36,593 bases of DNA from Bacteroidaceae bacterium (GCA_017524545.1 JAFXVN010000023.1:1-36593); one strand, 5' to 3'. Positions 1 through 10,200 are shown, numbered from the stretch's first letter. Numbers and translations are program-made. The notes: generated from the sequence alone by a model not told the origin.

Positions 1-39
1 GGTTTACCTCCTCGACAGACCGATTCTTCCTTCATACAG

Positions 40-127
40 CAAAGGTAAGAAACTGTCTTGAGTTGTCTGTCATCTTTCTTATTTTTTTTATTTTTATGCG
101 ACTTCGTCGCAATCCTCCGCAAAGTTA
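40..127 (-). promoter_or_regulatory. Leftward promoter boxes at the left edge
   Basis: Two minus-strand matches to the Bacteroidetes -7 consensus TAnnTTTG are visible: TAACTTTG (complement of 120-127) and TACCTTTG (complement of 40-47). Both point out of the left edge, so a leftward gene probably begins outside the window. A small hairpin, TGCGAC-TTC-GTCGCA, lies at about 97-111 between them. No -33 element was verified. Confidence 0.4.
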
Positions 128-248
128 GAGTGCTTTCTGTGTGAGGTTAAATGCTTGGGTGGCACGCTTGCCGTGCCTGGTTCGTCTGCGAGCCGTGCCT
201 AATTGCGCACTTAGGCGTGGCTTGTGTCCTCCCATTACAGGGAGGGGG

Positions 249-406
249 CTGCAACACTTGCAACAGTTGCAACATGTTGTTTCGGGGCGAGGGGCTTCCC
301 TATATATTATATATCAGTCATTACATAATTGTATTAATTATATAATAATATATAGCACCTTCTTTTTTCTCGATTTTGCGTGTTGCAACTGTTGCAAGTG
401 TTGCAG
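249..406. repeat. 26-bp perfect inverted repeat of TTGCAAC units around an A+T-rich core
   Basis: Positions 249-274 and 381-406 are exact reverse complements over 26 bp. The left arm is itself three 9-bp steps of the pattern TGCAACAnT. The roughly 106 bp between the arms contain a long run of A and T (about 299-358). The arrangement resembles iterons beside an unwinding region, or a large operator or attachment site. No replication or integrase gene is in view, so the role is open. The two short overlapping frames in this stretch are artefacts of the repeat. Confidence 0.75.
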
Positions 407-448
407 AGAATAAAATCTTGTGCAACCCGAAATAATTTGGCATTTCGC

Positions 449-479
449 TTTGTTCTTAAAGAAAAAAATGTTAACTTTG
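449..479 (+). promoter_or_regulatory. Promoter for the large GLUG-like gene
   Basis: TTTG at 449-452 and TAACTTTG at 472-479 are separated by 19 bp. This matches the Bacteroidetes -33/-7 arrangement (TTTG, 19-21 bp, TAnnTTTG). Transcription would begin just downstream, giving a leader of about 55 nt before the ATG at 543. Confidence 0.65.
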
Positions 480-542
480 CAAGGTATAAGATGAAAATCG
501 AGACAAGATAAACAATCTTTTATCAATTAAAACCTAACAGCT

Positions 543-3500
543 ATGAAAAAAAGACTACTTTTTACGCTCCTGTCCTTCGTGATGTGGATGGCAGGAAGCT
601 GCGTGACGGCAGTGGCTCAGACTCCCGGACAGAACGATGTGATGGAGATTGCCACAGCAGAGGACTTCCATTCTTTTGCAGAGCTGATTGAGAACGGTGT
701 GCAGCTGGATGGCCTGCTGACAGCCGACATTGACCTGAGCGAGAGCGACTATCCCGACCAGATGATAGGCTCTGAATCAGGCCCCTTCACCGGCACGTTC
801 GATGGTCAGGGACACACCATTACCTACCATTATGAAATGGTCACCGAGAAGTGGAAAGGCCTATTTGCCTACATCGACGGTGCCACCATCCGCAACCTCA
901 TCGTTGAGGGAAGTGCCGTTACGACGAACATCCACTACGGCGCGCTCATCGGCGTGGCATACGGCACAGTCCTCGTGGAGAACGTGGTGACGAATGTGGA
1001 TGTTACCGGCCAGCGCAGCAGCGTGACGGGCGACGCAGGCATGTTGGGCGCAAACTACGCCGACATCACCTTCAACAACTGCGCCGTGCTCGGTCCGTTG
1101 GGCTATCCCGGCAGCTCTATGTACAGCCCCTTCTCCGGCTGGTCGAACGGCAGCAGCCATACGACGCTGAACAACTGCTATGCTGCCTGCTACTTCAAGG
1201 AAGGCACAAAAATCGACGGCAACAGTGCCACTCTGTCGCATGGGGGCGGCCCCAACGAATTCAACAACTGCTACTACCTCAACTACATTGACAAGCAGCA
1301 GGGCACACAGGTCACAATGGAACAGATAGAAAGCGGTGCGCTCTGCTACAAGCTGAACGGCGACCAGAGCACCATCGTCTGGACGCAGTCCATCGGCAAC
1401 GACCCCTTCCCCATGCCCAACCCCGACGGCCAGCGTGTCTATGCATCGGGCACTTGCCGTTGCGACGGCGCGGAATTGGAGGATAGCCCTTTGACATACA
1501 CCAATACCGAAAGCTATCCCGTAATCCCCGCCCACCAGTTCGACACGGACGGCATCTGCATCGTTTGCGGCATGACAGACCCCAATGCCGTGACACAGAA
1601 TGCGGACGGCTTCTATCTCATCGGCAATGCCGAGCAGATGTACTGGCTCAGCCTGAAGGTTCAGGAGGGCGGCGAAGAGCTGAAAGTGCTCCTGACAGAC
1701 GACATCGACCTCAGCAACGGCATCGACCCTGACCTGATGATTGGTACGGAGAACAGACCGTTCACTGGCATCTTCGACGGTGCAGGACATACCATTGCAT
1801 ACGATTATGCCGCTGTGACAGAGAAATGGCGCGGTCTCTTCGCCTTCGTCAAGGATGCTACCATCCGCAACCTCCGTGTAGAAGGAAGTGCCTACGTGAC
1901 AAACATCCACTACGGCGCCCTCATCGGAAAAGGCGAAGGTACGATACTTGTGGAGAACGTCGTGACGAATGTTGACATCACGGGAGCACGCTCCGGCGTG
2001 ACCGGCGACGCAGGCATGATAGGTGCCAACTATGCCAACATCACCTTCAACAACTGCGCTACGCTCGGCGAGATGGGCTACGAGGGCAGCTCGATGTACA
2101 GCCCCTTCTCCGGCTGGTCGCACGCCGACTCCTATACCATCCTCAACAACTGCTTCACGACCAGCAAGCTCAAGGAAGGTACTGACACCGGCAACTGCTT
2201 CACCATGACGCACCGCAACGGCCACGTCACCATCAACAACAGCTACTATCTCAACCTCGTGGGAACGTATGTCGGCGGCACACAGATAACCGAGGAGCAG
2301 CTGGAAAGCGGCGAGCTCTGCTACCTGCTGAATGGCGACCAGAGCACGATTGGCTGGTACCAGACCCTCGGCGAGGACGAGATGCCCGTTCCCGACACCA
2401 CTCACCAGAGAGTCTATGGCGCAGGCACGGCCTTTATGAACATCACCGACGCTGCAAGCTACAGGGATTTCGCCTCCCTCGTCATAGATGAGGAGAAAAA
2501 CCTCTATGAGGAAACCATCGCCCAGAAGAGCCTCATTGAAACTTATCTCGAAGCTCTCGAAGCCTTGCTGAATCTTCCCGACATCGACGCTTTCATGGCA
2601 GGCTACGACGAACTCGCCGGCCAGCGCCAGAGCATCCAGAGCTGTGCCGCAGCATACGCAGCATATCTGGCCAAGGTGGGAGAAGTAAAGAAGTATTTGG
2701 ACGAGAATCCCGACCTGACGAACGAAAAGGCCGAGCTTCTGAGGTCCTATGTTTCGGAGTACAATGAACCCAGCGCAGACTATCCTCACGGCTCTGCCGA
2801 GTACATCATTGAGAACCTTGAACTCAGCGAAGAGGAAATCGTCGCCGAAACAGCCTTCATAGAGGATAAGCTGGTTGAGGCCATCACCTACACCACTTCT
2901 GTCGGGACAGAGATAACCATGCTCTTCACCAATGCCGACCTGAAGGACGAGTTCAACGGATGGGAAGGACAGCTTCCTACAGGCTGGGGCGGTTCGGAAA
3001 CCAGTCCGCTGTATGCCGCTGAATGCCTTGTCGCCAAAATGGACATGTACCAGACAATCACGGGCTTGCAGAATGGCATCTATGAGCTGCGGGTCAACGG
3101 CGCTTTCCGCCCGACTCCCCACGACGACTACGACAACACCAACTATGCAGCCACGCTCTATGCCAACGGCATACACAACTACTTCCAGACCAACATCGAA
3201 GACATGATTGGCGTGGACGATGCCATCGACGGCGTGAACTGCAACATCACCGGCCCTGTCTCCGATTTCGCTATTAAGGATGAGGACGGCAACGTGATTG
3301 GCTACACGATGCAGGGTATCGTCAGCTGCTGCAACGCTTTCCAGGCAGACCGCTATCCCAACAGCGTGCTCTGCAAAGTGACCGACGGCACCCTGACCAT
3401 CGGCATCCGTCAGCCCGGCACGGGACTCACGCGCGACTGGCTCGGCTTTGGCAACATCAAGGTGTACTACTACGGAGAGGTGGATGAGGCTGCCGAAAGC

Positions 3501-4904
3501 CTCGACCGCGTTCTGGCCTCGCAATCGGCTCGCGCAAACACAATCCTCAACGTCTATGAAAATGACATTGCCATCGATGATGATTATCCCAAGTATCCTA
3601 ACTTCAGCCAGGCTCTCAAGGACGAGCTTCAGCAGACACTCGATGCTGTAGCCACCACCACGGAGCCGGAAGCCAAGTACCAGCTCATTGAGAAGTTCTC
3701 CAGCCTCTTCCTGCAAATCTATGAGTGCAAGCAGGCTTACATCACCCTCATGGACAAGGCAGAGGAACTGAGCGGACTGATAGATGCATTCTCCGACATC
3801 CTTACTACGGAAGAGTTCTATCGTCTGGAAGACCTCTACGCTCTGCTTACCGATGGCTACATGGACGGCACCTTGTCGGCAGAAGAAGCTCTGGCTATCG
3901 ACATCAAGGAGGGACTCACCTTCTTCCCCGAAGAAAAGGACGGCTACTATCTCCTCCGCACCCCGAAAGACTATTTCGTATTCTCATGTCTGGTGAATGG
4001 CGGTCAATCCCAAGTCAATGCCAAGCTCCTTGCAGACATCGACCTGCGCGAGAGCGAGTTCTCCAACACAATGATTGGCAACAAGAACGACGAAAAACCA
4101 TTCGCAGGTGTCTTCGACGGAGAGGGACACACCATCACTTATAGCTATGACTTCCAAGACAACTATTGCGGTCTCTTCAGCTATATAAGCGGTGCCACAA
4201 TCCGCAACCTCCGCGTGGAGGGCGACGTCGTGACAAGAGGCATCCACTACGGCGCGCTCATTGGCTATGGCGACGGAACGATGCTCGTGGAGAACGTGAT
4301 AACCAATGTCAACATTACGGGCGAGCGCGGCGGCGTGACAGGCAACGGCGGCATGATTGGCGCACTCTACGGCAACATCACCTACAACAACTGCGCTACG
4401 ATGGGCGAGATGGGCTACGAGGGCAGCTCAATGTATTGCGGCTTCACGGCGTTTGCCACCAGTGGCGTTAGCTCCACACTCAACAACTGCTACACCACCT
4501 GCTCCCTGACCGAAGGCACAGTTACTGACTACTGCTTCACCTTCTGTCGCGGCGACATGAAACTCAACAACTGCTACTATCTCAATGCAATAGGTGAGAA
4601 ACAGGGCAAACAGATGACCCTTGAGCAGTTCCAGAACGGCGAGGTTTGCTACAAGCTCAACGAAAAGCAGCCCGACATCACCTGGTATCAGACCATTGGC
4701 GAGGATGCATTTCCTGTGCTCGACAACAGCCACGGCATTGTCGTTCGCGACGACGACGGCAACTACACCGGCATCCAGGAAATGAAGGATGAAGAATCAA
4801 GGAAGAAGAATGAAGGTGCCGCAATCTACAATCTTGCAGGCCAGCGTCTTAACAAGATGCAGAAGGGCATCAACATCGTCAACGGCAAAAAGGTTCTCTA
4901 CTAA
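543..4904 (+). CDS. Very large secreted GLUG-like repeat protein with sorting tail
   Basis: A 1453-residue exported protein of unknown function. A signal peptide ends near residue 26 (TAVAQ). Three homologous beta-helix modules of about 230-270 residues (near 33-290, 350-610 and 1130-1400) share the pattern FDGxGHTITY...GLFxYIxGATIRNLxVEG...HYGALIG...NCATLG, related to GLUG-motif repeats. Between modules two and three lie a helical region (about 636-785), a beta-sandwich probably of galactose-binding type (about 790-977) and a second helical stretch. A CxxC motif (GICIVCG) sits between modules one and two. The end has IYNLAGQ...GKKVLY, like a type IX sorting tail, preceded by a Lys/Glu-rich linker from short DNA repeats. 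A glycan-binding or adhesive surface role is inferred. The truncated gene at 28761 is a paralog. Confidence 0.8.
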   Translation: MKKRLLFTLLSFVMWMAGSCVTAVAQTPGQNDVMEIATAEDFHSFAELIENGVQLDGLLTADIDLSESDYPDQMIGSESGPFTGTFDGQGHTITYHYEMVTEKWKGLFAYIDGATIRNLIVEGSAVTTNIHYGALIGVAYGTVLVENVVTNVDVTGQRSSVTGDAGMLGANYADITFNNCAVLGPLGYPGSSMYSPFSGWSNGSSHTTLNNCYAACYFKEGTKIDGNSATLSHGGGPNEFNNCYYLNYIDKQQGTQVTMEQIESGALCYKLNGDQSTIVWTQSIGNDPFPMPNPDGQRVYASGTCRCDGAELEDSPLTYTNTESYPVIPAHQFDTDGICIVCGMTDPNAVTQNADGFYLIGNAEQMYWLSLKVQEGGEELKVLLTDDIDLSNGIDPDLMIGTENRPFTGIFDGAGHTIAYDYAAVTEKWRGLFAFVKDATIRNLRVEGSAYVTNIHYGALIGKGEGTILVENVVTNVDITGARSGVTGDAGMIGANYANITFNNCATLGEMGYEGSSMYSPFSGWSHADSYTILNNCFTTSKLKEGTDTGNCFTMTHRNGHVTINNSYYLNLVGTYVGGTQITEEQLESGELCYLLNGDQSTIGWYQTLGEDEMPVPDTTHQRVYGAGTAFMNITDAASYRDFASLVIDEEKNLYEETIAQKSLIETYLEALEALLNLPDIDAFMAGYDELAGQRQSIQSCAAAYAAYLAKVGEVKKYLDENPDLTNEKAELLRSYVSEYNEPSADYPHGSAEYIIENLELSEEEIVAETAFIEDKLVEAITYTTSVGTEITMLFTNADLKDEFNGWEGQLPTGWGGSETSPLYAAECLVAKMDMYQTITGLQNGIYELRVNGAFRPTPHDDYDNTNYAATLYANGIHNYFQTNIEDMIGVDDAIDGVNCNITGPVSDFAIKDEDGNVIGYTMQGIVSCCNAFQADRYPNSVLCKVTDGTLTIGIRQPGTGLTRDWLGFGNIKVYYYGEVDEAAESLDRVLASQSARANTILNVYENDIAIDDDYPKYPNFSQALKDELQQTLDAVATTTEPEAKYQLIEKFSSLFLQIYECKQAYITLMDKAEELSGLIDAFSDILTTEEFYRLEDLYALLTDGYMDGTLSAEEALAIDIKEGLTFFPEEKDGYYLLRTPKDYFVFSCLVNGGQSQVNAKLLADIDLRESEFSNTMIGNKNDEKPFAGVFDGEGHTITYSYDFQDNYCGLFSYISGATIRNLRVEGDVVTRGIHYGALIGYGDGTMLVENVITNVNITGERGGVTGNGGMIGALYGNITYNNCATMGEMGYEGSSMYCGFTAFATSGVSSTLNNCYTTCSLTEGTVTDYCFTFCRGDMKLNNCYYLNAIGEKQGKQMTLEQFQNGEVCYKLNEKQPDITWYQTIGEDAFPVLDNSHGIVVRDDDGNYTGIQEMKDEESRKKNEGAAIYNLAGQRLNKMQKGINIVNGKKVLY

Positions 4905-4945
4905 ATCTTAATTCTTCTTTTTTAATTCTTAATTTGATTGTAGCA

Positions 4946-5743
4946 ATGAAAAAGAAAGCATATTTAACTGTCATTCTCTGTGCCATAGCCTCTGTTGCTA
5001 TGGCGCAGAGCTTCACCGTTTATGAAGGGTCAAAGACCCACGGATACAATAATGAGAGTGTGGACAGCATCGTGTTCAGTCCCGAAAAGGCGGCAGCATC
5101 AAGTGCGGAGCCTCGCCAGGTAAAGGGACGCTGGTGCTCGCTTGGCACTTCCATCTCGTGGCTCAACGAGAACACGGCTTCGTGCCCTCTCACCAAAGGC
5201 TATCAGACACGTGTCATGGAAAAGCTCGCCTTTGCGAACTTCACCAACAAGGCCGTCAACGGCGGCACCCTCTCGTCGGCTGTCTCGTCGGTCGTCTTTG
5301 CCGACTACTATACCATCGAGCATGGCATCAACGACTGGGGACACTCCACCCCTGTCGGCACTATCGACGACTACATCAACAACACGAAGAACGGCACCTT
5401 TGCCGCCATCTATAGGCAGGTCATCGACCGCATCTTCGCACGCAACAAGAAGGCTCGCGTCATCCTCTGCACCCCTCGCAAGGCATACGGGTATGGCGGC
5501 TATCTGCCCGACCATTGGTACGACCCCTTGAACGGCATCTACCTTCAGGAATATGCCGACATTGTGCGCCAGATAGCAGCATACGAGTCGTTCCCCGTGG
5601 CCGACTTCTTTGCCGAATGCGGCGGCCAGCGCCAGTTGGACAACTGGAGCTATGACACAGCCTTGCATCCCAACGACGATGGAATGCAGATAATGGCTAA
5701 CGTCCTGATACAAGCCTTCGAGAAGATTCTGGCAGAAGAATAG
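4946..5743 (+). CDS. Secreted SGNH/GDSL-type esterase
   Basis: A 265-residue protein. The ATG at 4946 is chosen over an in-frame TTG at 4934 because it begins a clean signal peptide (MKKKAYLTVILCAIASVAMA). The motifs match the SGNH hydrolase order: GTS with the likely nucleophile Ser69, then GxND at 127-130 (EHGIND), and a late DTALHP (237-242) supplying Asp and His. SGNH enzymes commonly remove acetyl or other acyl groups from polysaccharides, so a periplasmic or surface carbohydrate esterase is likely. Residues 22-60 resemble the short leader found in other Bacteroidales esterases. It lies 41 bp after the GLUG-like gene and is probably co-transcribed. The exact substrate cannot be told. Confidence 0.75.
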   Translation: MKKKAYLTVILCAIASVAMAQSFTVYEGSKTHGYNNESVDSIVFSPEKAAASSAEPRQVKGRWCSLGTSISWLNENTASCPLTKGYQTRVMEKLAFANFTNKAVNGGTLSSAVSSVVFADYYTIEHGINDWGHSTPVGTIDDYINNTKNGTFAAIYRQVIDRIFARNKKARVILCTPRKAYGYGGYLPDHWYDPLNGIYLQEYADIVRQIAAYESFPVADFFAECGGQRQLDNWSYDTALHPNDDGMQIMANVLIQAFEKILAEE

Positions 5744-5748
5744 TTTAA

Positions 5749-5832
5749 TTTGACAATTGGACAATTTAGCAATTGGACAATTGTGAGTTAGAAGAAATCG
5801 TGAAATTGTCAAATCGTGAAATTGTCAAATTA
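5749..5832 (+). repeat. Simple dispersed repeat (AATTGTCAAATTGTGA type) over the pyrC start
   Basis: Several imperfect copies of AATTGTCAAAT and its complement-like form ATTGGACAATT occur in tandem. The same wording recurs at 30661-30691 before the MaoC gene. The repeat covers the whole region where the pyrC start codon must be, so the repeat itself may supply the start. Confidence 0.7.
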
Positions 5833-7191
5833 GAAGGTGTGGTCGTTGTCAATGAGGGCAAATGCTACCAAGCGAATGTCGTTGTTGAGGATGGCAGGAT
5901 AAAGACCCTCTCTAACTCTCCCTTAAAGGGCGAGAAGCAATCGCTCGACGAAGTCAACTCCCTCCCTTTAAGTGAGGGTTGGGGTGGGTCTTTTTTATTG
6001 CCCGGCATCATCGACGGCCATGTCCACATGCGCGAGCCGGGGCTGACCCACAAGGCAACGATGGAGAGCGAAACGCGCGCGGCTGCCCGTGGCGGTGTGA
6101 CGACGGTGCTCGACATGCCTAACGTCGTGCCGCAGACCACCACCCTCCAGCTTCTTCAGGAACGCTATGACCTTGCCGAGCACCAATGCCATGTGAACTA
6201 TGGTTTCTATCTTGGTGCCACGAACGATAATTTAGAGGAAATCAAGCGGCTCGACACGACATTCTGCCCTGGCGTGAAGCTCTTCATGGGCAGCAGTACG
6301 GGGAATATGCTCGTTGACAGAGAGGAAGCGCTTCGCGGCATTTTCAGGGAATCGCCTGCGCTCATTATGGCGCATTGCGAAGACACGGCACGCATCAATA
6401 GCCTCACCCAATCCCTCTCCAAAGGAGAGGGCATCTTCCGCGACTTGGCTCCCTCTCTTTTGGAGAGAGATGGGGTGAGGCTTCACCCTCTCATCCGCGA
6501 CCATGAGGCTTGCTATCGGAGCACAGAGCTTGCCGTCCGTCTGGCTAAGGAAACAGGTGCGCGGCTGCATGTGGCGCACATCACGACGGCACAGGAGCTG
6601 GACTTTTTCCATCCCGACGATGACCAAATCACGGCAGAGGCTTGTGTGCCGCATCTGCTCTTCACGGATGACGACTACGAGACGCTGGGCGCGCGCATCA
6701 AGTGCAACCCTGCCATCAAGACAAAGGCAGACAGGGACGCAATCCGTAAGGCTCTGACCGACGGCCGCATCCGCACCATTGCCACCGACCACGCGCCGCA
6801 TCTGCTTAGCGAAAAGGAGGGGGGCTTGAAGGCCATGAGCGGAATGCCTATGGTGCAGTTCTCCCTGCCAGCGGTGCTCTCGCTCGTCGATGAGGGCGTG
6901 CTCAGCATCGAGCGTGCCGTAGAGCTGATGTGCCACAACCCAGCCCGCCTCTACCATATCAAGGAGCGCGGCTTCATCCGTGAAGGCTACCATGCAGACC
7001 TCGTCTTGGTGCGCAGAAAACCCTGGACGGTAACGAAAGACTGCATCGAGAGTCGTTGCGGCTGGAGTCCCTTGGAGGGACGCACGTTGGGCTGGCAGGT
7101 GGAGAAGACTTGGGTGAACGGCCAGCTTGTCTGGGACGGCCAGCACGTCAATACTGAAGTCTTGGGGCAAGCGGTTACTTTTAGTTCATAG
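5773..7191 (+). CDS. pyrC: Dihydroorotase (class I type)
   Basis: Catalyses ring closure of N-carbamoyl-aspartate to dihydroorotate in pyrimidine synthesis (cytoplasm). Visible hallmarks: HVH metal ligands in GIIDGHVHMREPGLTHK; the probable carboxylated lysine in GVKLFMGSSTGNM; the metal His motifs MAHCED and HVAHIT; and the catalytic-Asp motif TDHAPH. Allantoinase is the nearest alternative but the REPG/STGNM wording favours dihydroorotase. Two palindromic repeat elements are translated in frame, near residues 44-74 (between the N-terminal strand region and the HVH motif) and near 211-236 (before HPLIRDHEAC); both fall in probable surface loops. The start is uncertain: there is no ATG, only TTG at 5773, GTG at 5800 or TTG at 5806, all within a simple repeat. 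Confidence 0.85.
   Translation: MDNCELEEIVKLSNREIVKLEGVVVVNEGKCYQANVVVEDGRIKTLSNSPLKGEKQSLDEVNSLPLSEGWGGSFLLPGIIDGHVHMREPGLTHKATMESETRAAARGGVTTVLDMPNVVPQTTTLQLLQERYDLAEHQCHVNYGFYLGATNDNLEEIKRLDTTFCPGVKLFMGSSTGNMLVDREEALRGIFRESPALIMAHCEDTARINSLTQSLSKGEGIFRDLAPSLLERDGVRLHPLIRDHEACYRSTELAVRLAKETGARLHVAHITTAQELDFFHPDDDQITAEACVPHLLFTDDDYETLGARIKCNPAIKTKADRDAIRKALTDGRIRTIATDHAPHLLSEKEGGLKAMSGMPMVQFSLPAVLSLVDEGVLSIERAVELMCHNPARLYHIKERGFIREGYHADLVLVRRKPWTVTKDCIESRCGWSPLEGRTLGWQVEKTWVNGQLVWDGQHVNTEVLGQAVTFSS
5902..5993 (+). repeat. Intragenic palindromic element, copy 1 (in pyrC)
   Basis: Outer inverted ends AAGACCC/GGGTCTT enclose two hairpins (CTCCCTTAAAGGG and CCCTTTAAGTGAGGG). Translated in frame it gives KTLSNSPLKGEK at its start, identical to the copy at 18308. 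Confidence 0.85.
6402..6480 (+). repeat. Intragenic palindromic element, copy 2 (in pyrC)
   Basis: Outer ends CCTCACCC and GGGGTGAGG are inverted; inner hairpins are CCCTCTCCAAAGGAGAGGG and CTCTCTTTTGGAGAGAG. It is read through as SLTQSLSKGEG...LLERDGVR. This is a diverged variant of the same architecture. Confidence 0.8.
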
Positions 7192-7230
7192 TCCAGAATT
7201 AAACCTTTTTGCGCCTATGTTGTCTATTAA

Positions 7231-7261
7231 GTAGTCAAATCAAAAATCGTAAATAGTAAAT
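7231..7261 (+). repeat. Simple repeat (AAATCGTAAATAGTAAAT type)
   Basis: Short A+T-rich tandem units directly before the start codon of the barrel gene. The same family recurs at 33140-33186, also directly before a start codon. Confidence 0.6.
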
Positions 7262-10200
7262 GAATCGGCTCTTCTTCATCTTTTCGCTTTTTTCTCTTTT
7301 CACCTTTTCACCTTTTACTACGGCTGTAGCACAGAAAGTGACACTTAGCGGTGTTGTTATGGACGGCGCAATGAACGAGCCTCTTCCCGGAGCGGCTGTC
7401 GTATTGCTCCAGCCTAAGGACAGCTCACTGGTCGCAGGTGTCTCTTCCGATGTCGAGGGCAAGTTCAAGCTTCCTTCCCTCAAGGCGGGCAACTACATCT
7501 TCCGCATCAGCTACATTGGCTTCCAGACACATACCCGCAACCTGAGCCTAACGAAGAAGACCAAGGATGTCAACTTGGGCACCATCACCCTGCAAGAGAA
7601 CAGCAAGCTGCTGAAGGAGGCAGAGGTGACGGCCAGGCTTGCACAGGTGGAGATGAAGGCCGACACATTCGTCTATAATGCCGAGGCGTACCGTATGCCC
7701 GAAGGCTCTATGCTGGAAGAGCTTGTCAAGAAGCTCCCCGGTGCGGAGATTGACGACGAGGGCAACATCAAAATCAACGGCAAGAGCGTCTCAAAGATTA
7801 TGGTCGATGGCAAGGAGTACTTCCAGAACGACACGAAGATGGCGATGAAGAACCTGCCATCGAAGCTCATCAAAAAGCTCAAAGCCTACGACAAGAAGAG
7901 CGACTACACGCGCATCACCGGCATCGACGACGGCGAGGAAGAAACCGTCCTCGACCTTTCTGTCAAGAAGGGCATGAAGGAAGGCTGGGTTGGCAACTTC
8001 GACGGTGCCTACGGTACGGAGGACCGCTATTCGGGCAAGGTCAATGTGAACCGTTTCCTCGACCACAGCTATCTGTCCGTCATTGGCAGCCGCAACAACG
8101 TGAACGACTTCAGCGGCCGATGGGGTGGGGGAGGCAACGGCATCACCACCAGCACGATGGGCGGCGTGACCTTTGCCTGGGAGAACGGCAAGCCCGACTA
8201 TTCCGCTGGCCTTCTGAAGCTGGGCGGCAACGTGCGCTACAACAGCAGTGACAGCGAATCGGAGTCGCGCACCAATAGCGAGATGTTCCTGCCATCGGGT
8301 GCAAGCCAGTTCTCGAATTCCAAGAACCAAGGCACCAGCTGGAACCAGAACGTCAACGCTAACTTCCAGATAGAGTGGTTCCCCGACAGTATGACCAACA
8401 TCATGTTCCGTCCGAACTTCAGCCACTCGAATGGCGACAGCTTCTCCGACAGCCGTAGCGTCACCTTCAACGAAAGCCCCTTCGAAAACGGCCTGACCGA
8501 CCCCGTGGAAGAGTATAAGACGATGGACGACTCCAAGGGCATACGGGTGAACGGTAATGAGCGTGTCAATAGCGGCAACAATTATAATAACAACGTAAAT
8601 GGAAGGTTCCAGATAAACCGTCGCCTCGTCGTTCCCGGGCGCAATCTCACCTTTAACCTCGACGGTTCCTATAGCGAAAGCAATAGCGAGTCCTATAGTC
8701 GCTCGATGATTACTTACTATCAGCGCAGAGACATCAATGCCGACTACCAGAACACAATGTCGCCCTCCAAGAACTACAGCGTTCAAGGCCGTGTCAGCTA
8801 CACCGAACCCATCCTGAAAGGGACGGTTGTACAGTTGAGCTATCAGGCGCAATACCGCTTCCAGGACAATAAACGCAAGATAGATATCTATGAAGAATTG
8901 GAAGATTCTTTGAGGAAATACCTTCCTTATGATTATAATTATGTGACGGCAACGAATCTGTTTGACGGCACTTACAGAGGCAGGTACTTTACTGATTATG
9001 GTGTTGACCTTACGGATTTGATAGAGGATAAGGAGAACAGCCAGTATGCCAAGTACAAGGAGTTCAACCAGAACGTCAACCTTATGCTGCGCTACAACAA
9101 CAAGATGGAGAACGGGCAGGAACTCTTCTTCAATCTTGGTGTCAACTGGCAGCCGCAACGAACAGAGATGGACTACAGGAAGCGGGATGTTGACACTTCT
9201 GTCGTTCGCCACATCCAGAACTGGGCTCCGCGCTTCAACATGCGTTGGAAGATATCCAATACCAGCCAGCTGCGTGTCCGCTACTTCGGCAGCATGTCGC
9301 AACCCTCGATGACCAACCTCATTGAGGTCATGGACAACAGCAACCCCCTCTATATCTCTACGGGTAATGCAGGACTGAAGAGCTCGTGGAACGACCGCTT
9401 CAACCTCGACTACAACGACTACATCACCGAGAAGCAGATGGGCTGGAACTTCAACGGCTGGGCTAACATCAACCGCCGCTCCATTTCGAACGCCACCATC
9501 TACGACACCAGGTCGGGCATCAGCTACAGCCGCCCCATGAACATCAACGGCAACTGGAATGCCGGTGCCTGGATGGGCTTCAACACAGCCCTCGACAAGG
9601 GGAAGCACATCAACCTCAATTGGAACCAGAACATCAACCATTCCAACAGCGTCGGCTACATCAGCAGCGAACTACAGACCCCCTCTGGCTCCTCCTTGGG
9701 GGAGGAATCCAGTTCGCAAGTCTCCCCTTTAAGGGGAGATATAGAGGGGTCTTTGTCTGACCTCTTCAACTACATGGAGCAGAACGGTCTGCTCAAGAAA
9801 TCCACCACCCGCAGCACCAACCTCGGTGAAAACCTCCGCATCAACTACCGCAACGACCTGATTGAGGTTGGCGTCAACGGCGGCATGAACTATCAGCACG
9901 CCCGCAACGACATGCAGGAGAAAGGCAACCGCGACACATGGTTCTTCAACTATGGCGGTAACGTGGTTATCAATTTGCCTTGGAACATGCAGTTCAGCAG
10001 CGACATCTCGCAGCAAAGCCGTCGCGGTTACGACGATGCCTCGATGAACACCAACGAGCTTATCTGGAACGCACAAATCAGCCAGAACTTCCTTAAGCAG
10101 AAGAATGCGACGTTGAGCATTCAGTGGTACGACATCCTGCGCCAGCGTTCCAGCATCAGCCGTAACTACAGCGCCACGAACCGCAGCGACACTTGGACCA

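Noticed and set aside
141-413. Short open frame across the 26-bp inverted repeat
   Set aside because: Its Leu/Gln/Cys-rich sequence is a direct reading of the TTGCAAC repeat; no plausible start context or domain.
861-3716. A 951-codon open frame on the minus strand inside the large GLUG-like gene
   Set aside because: It mirrors the repeat modules and codon bias of the plus-strand gene. The translation is low-complexity Val/Ala/Glu-rich with no signal or domain. Similar long antisense frames occur at 7791-9641 and 11943-13868.
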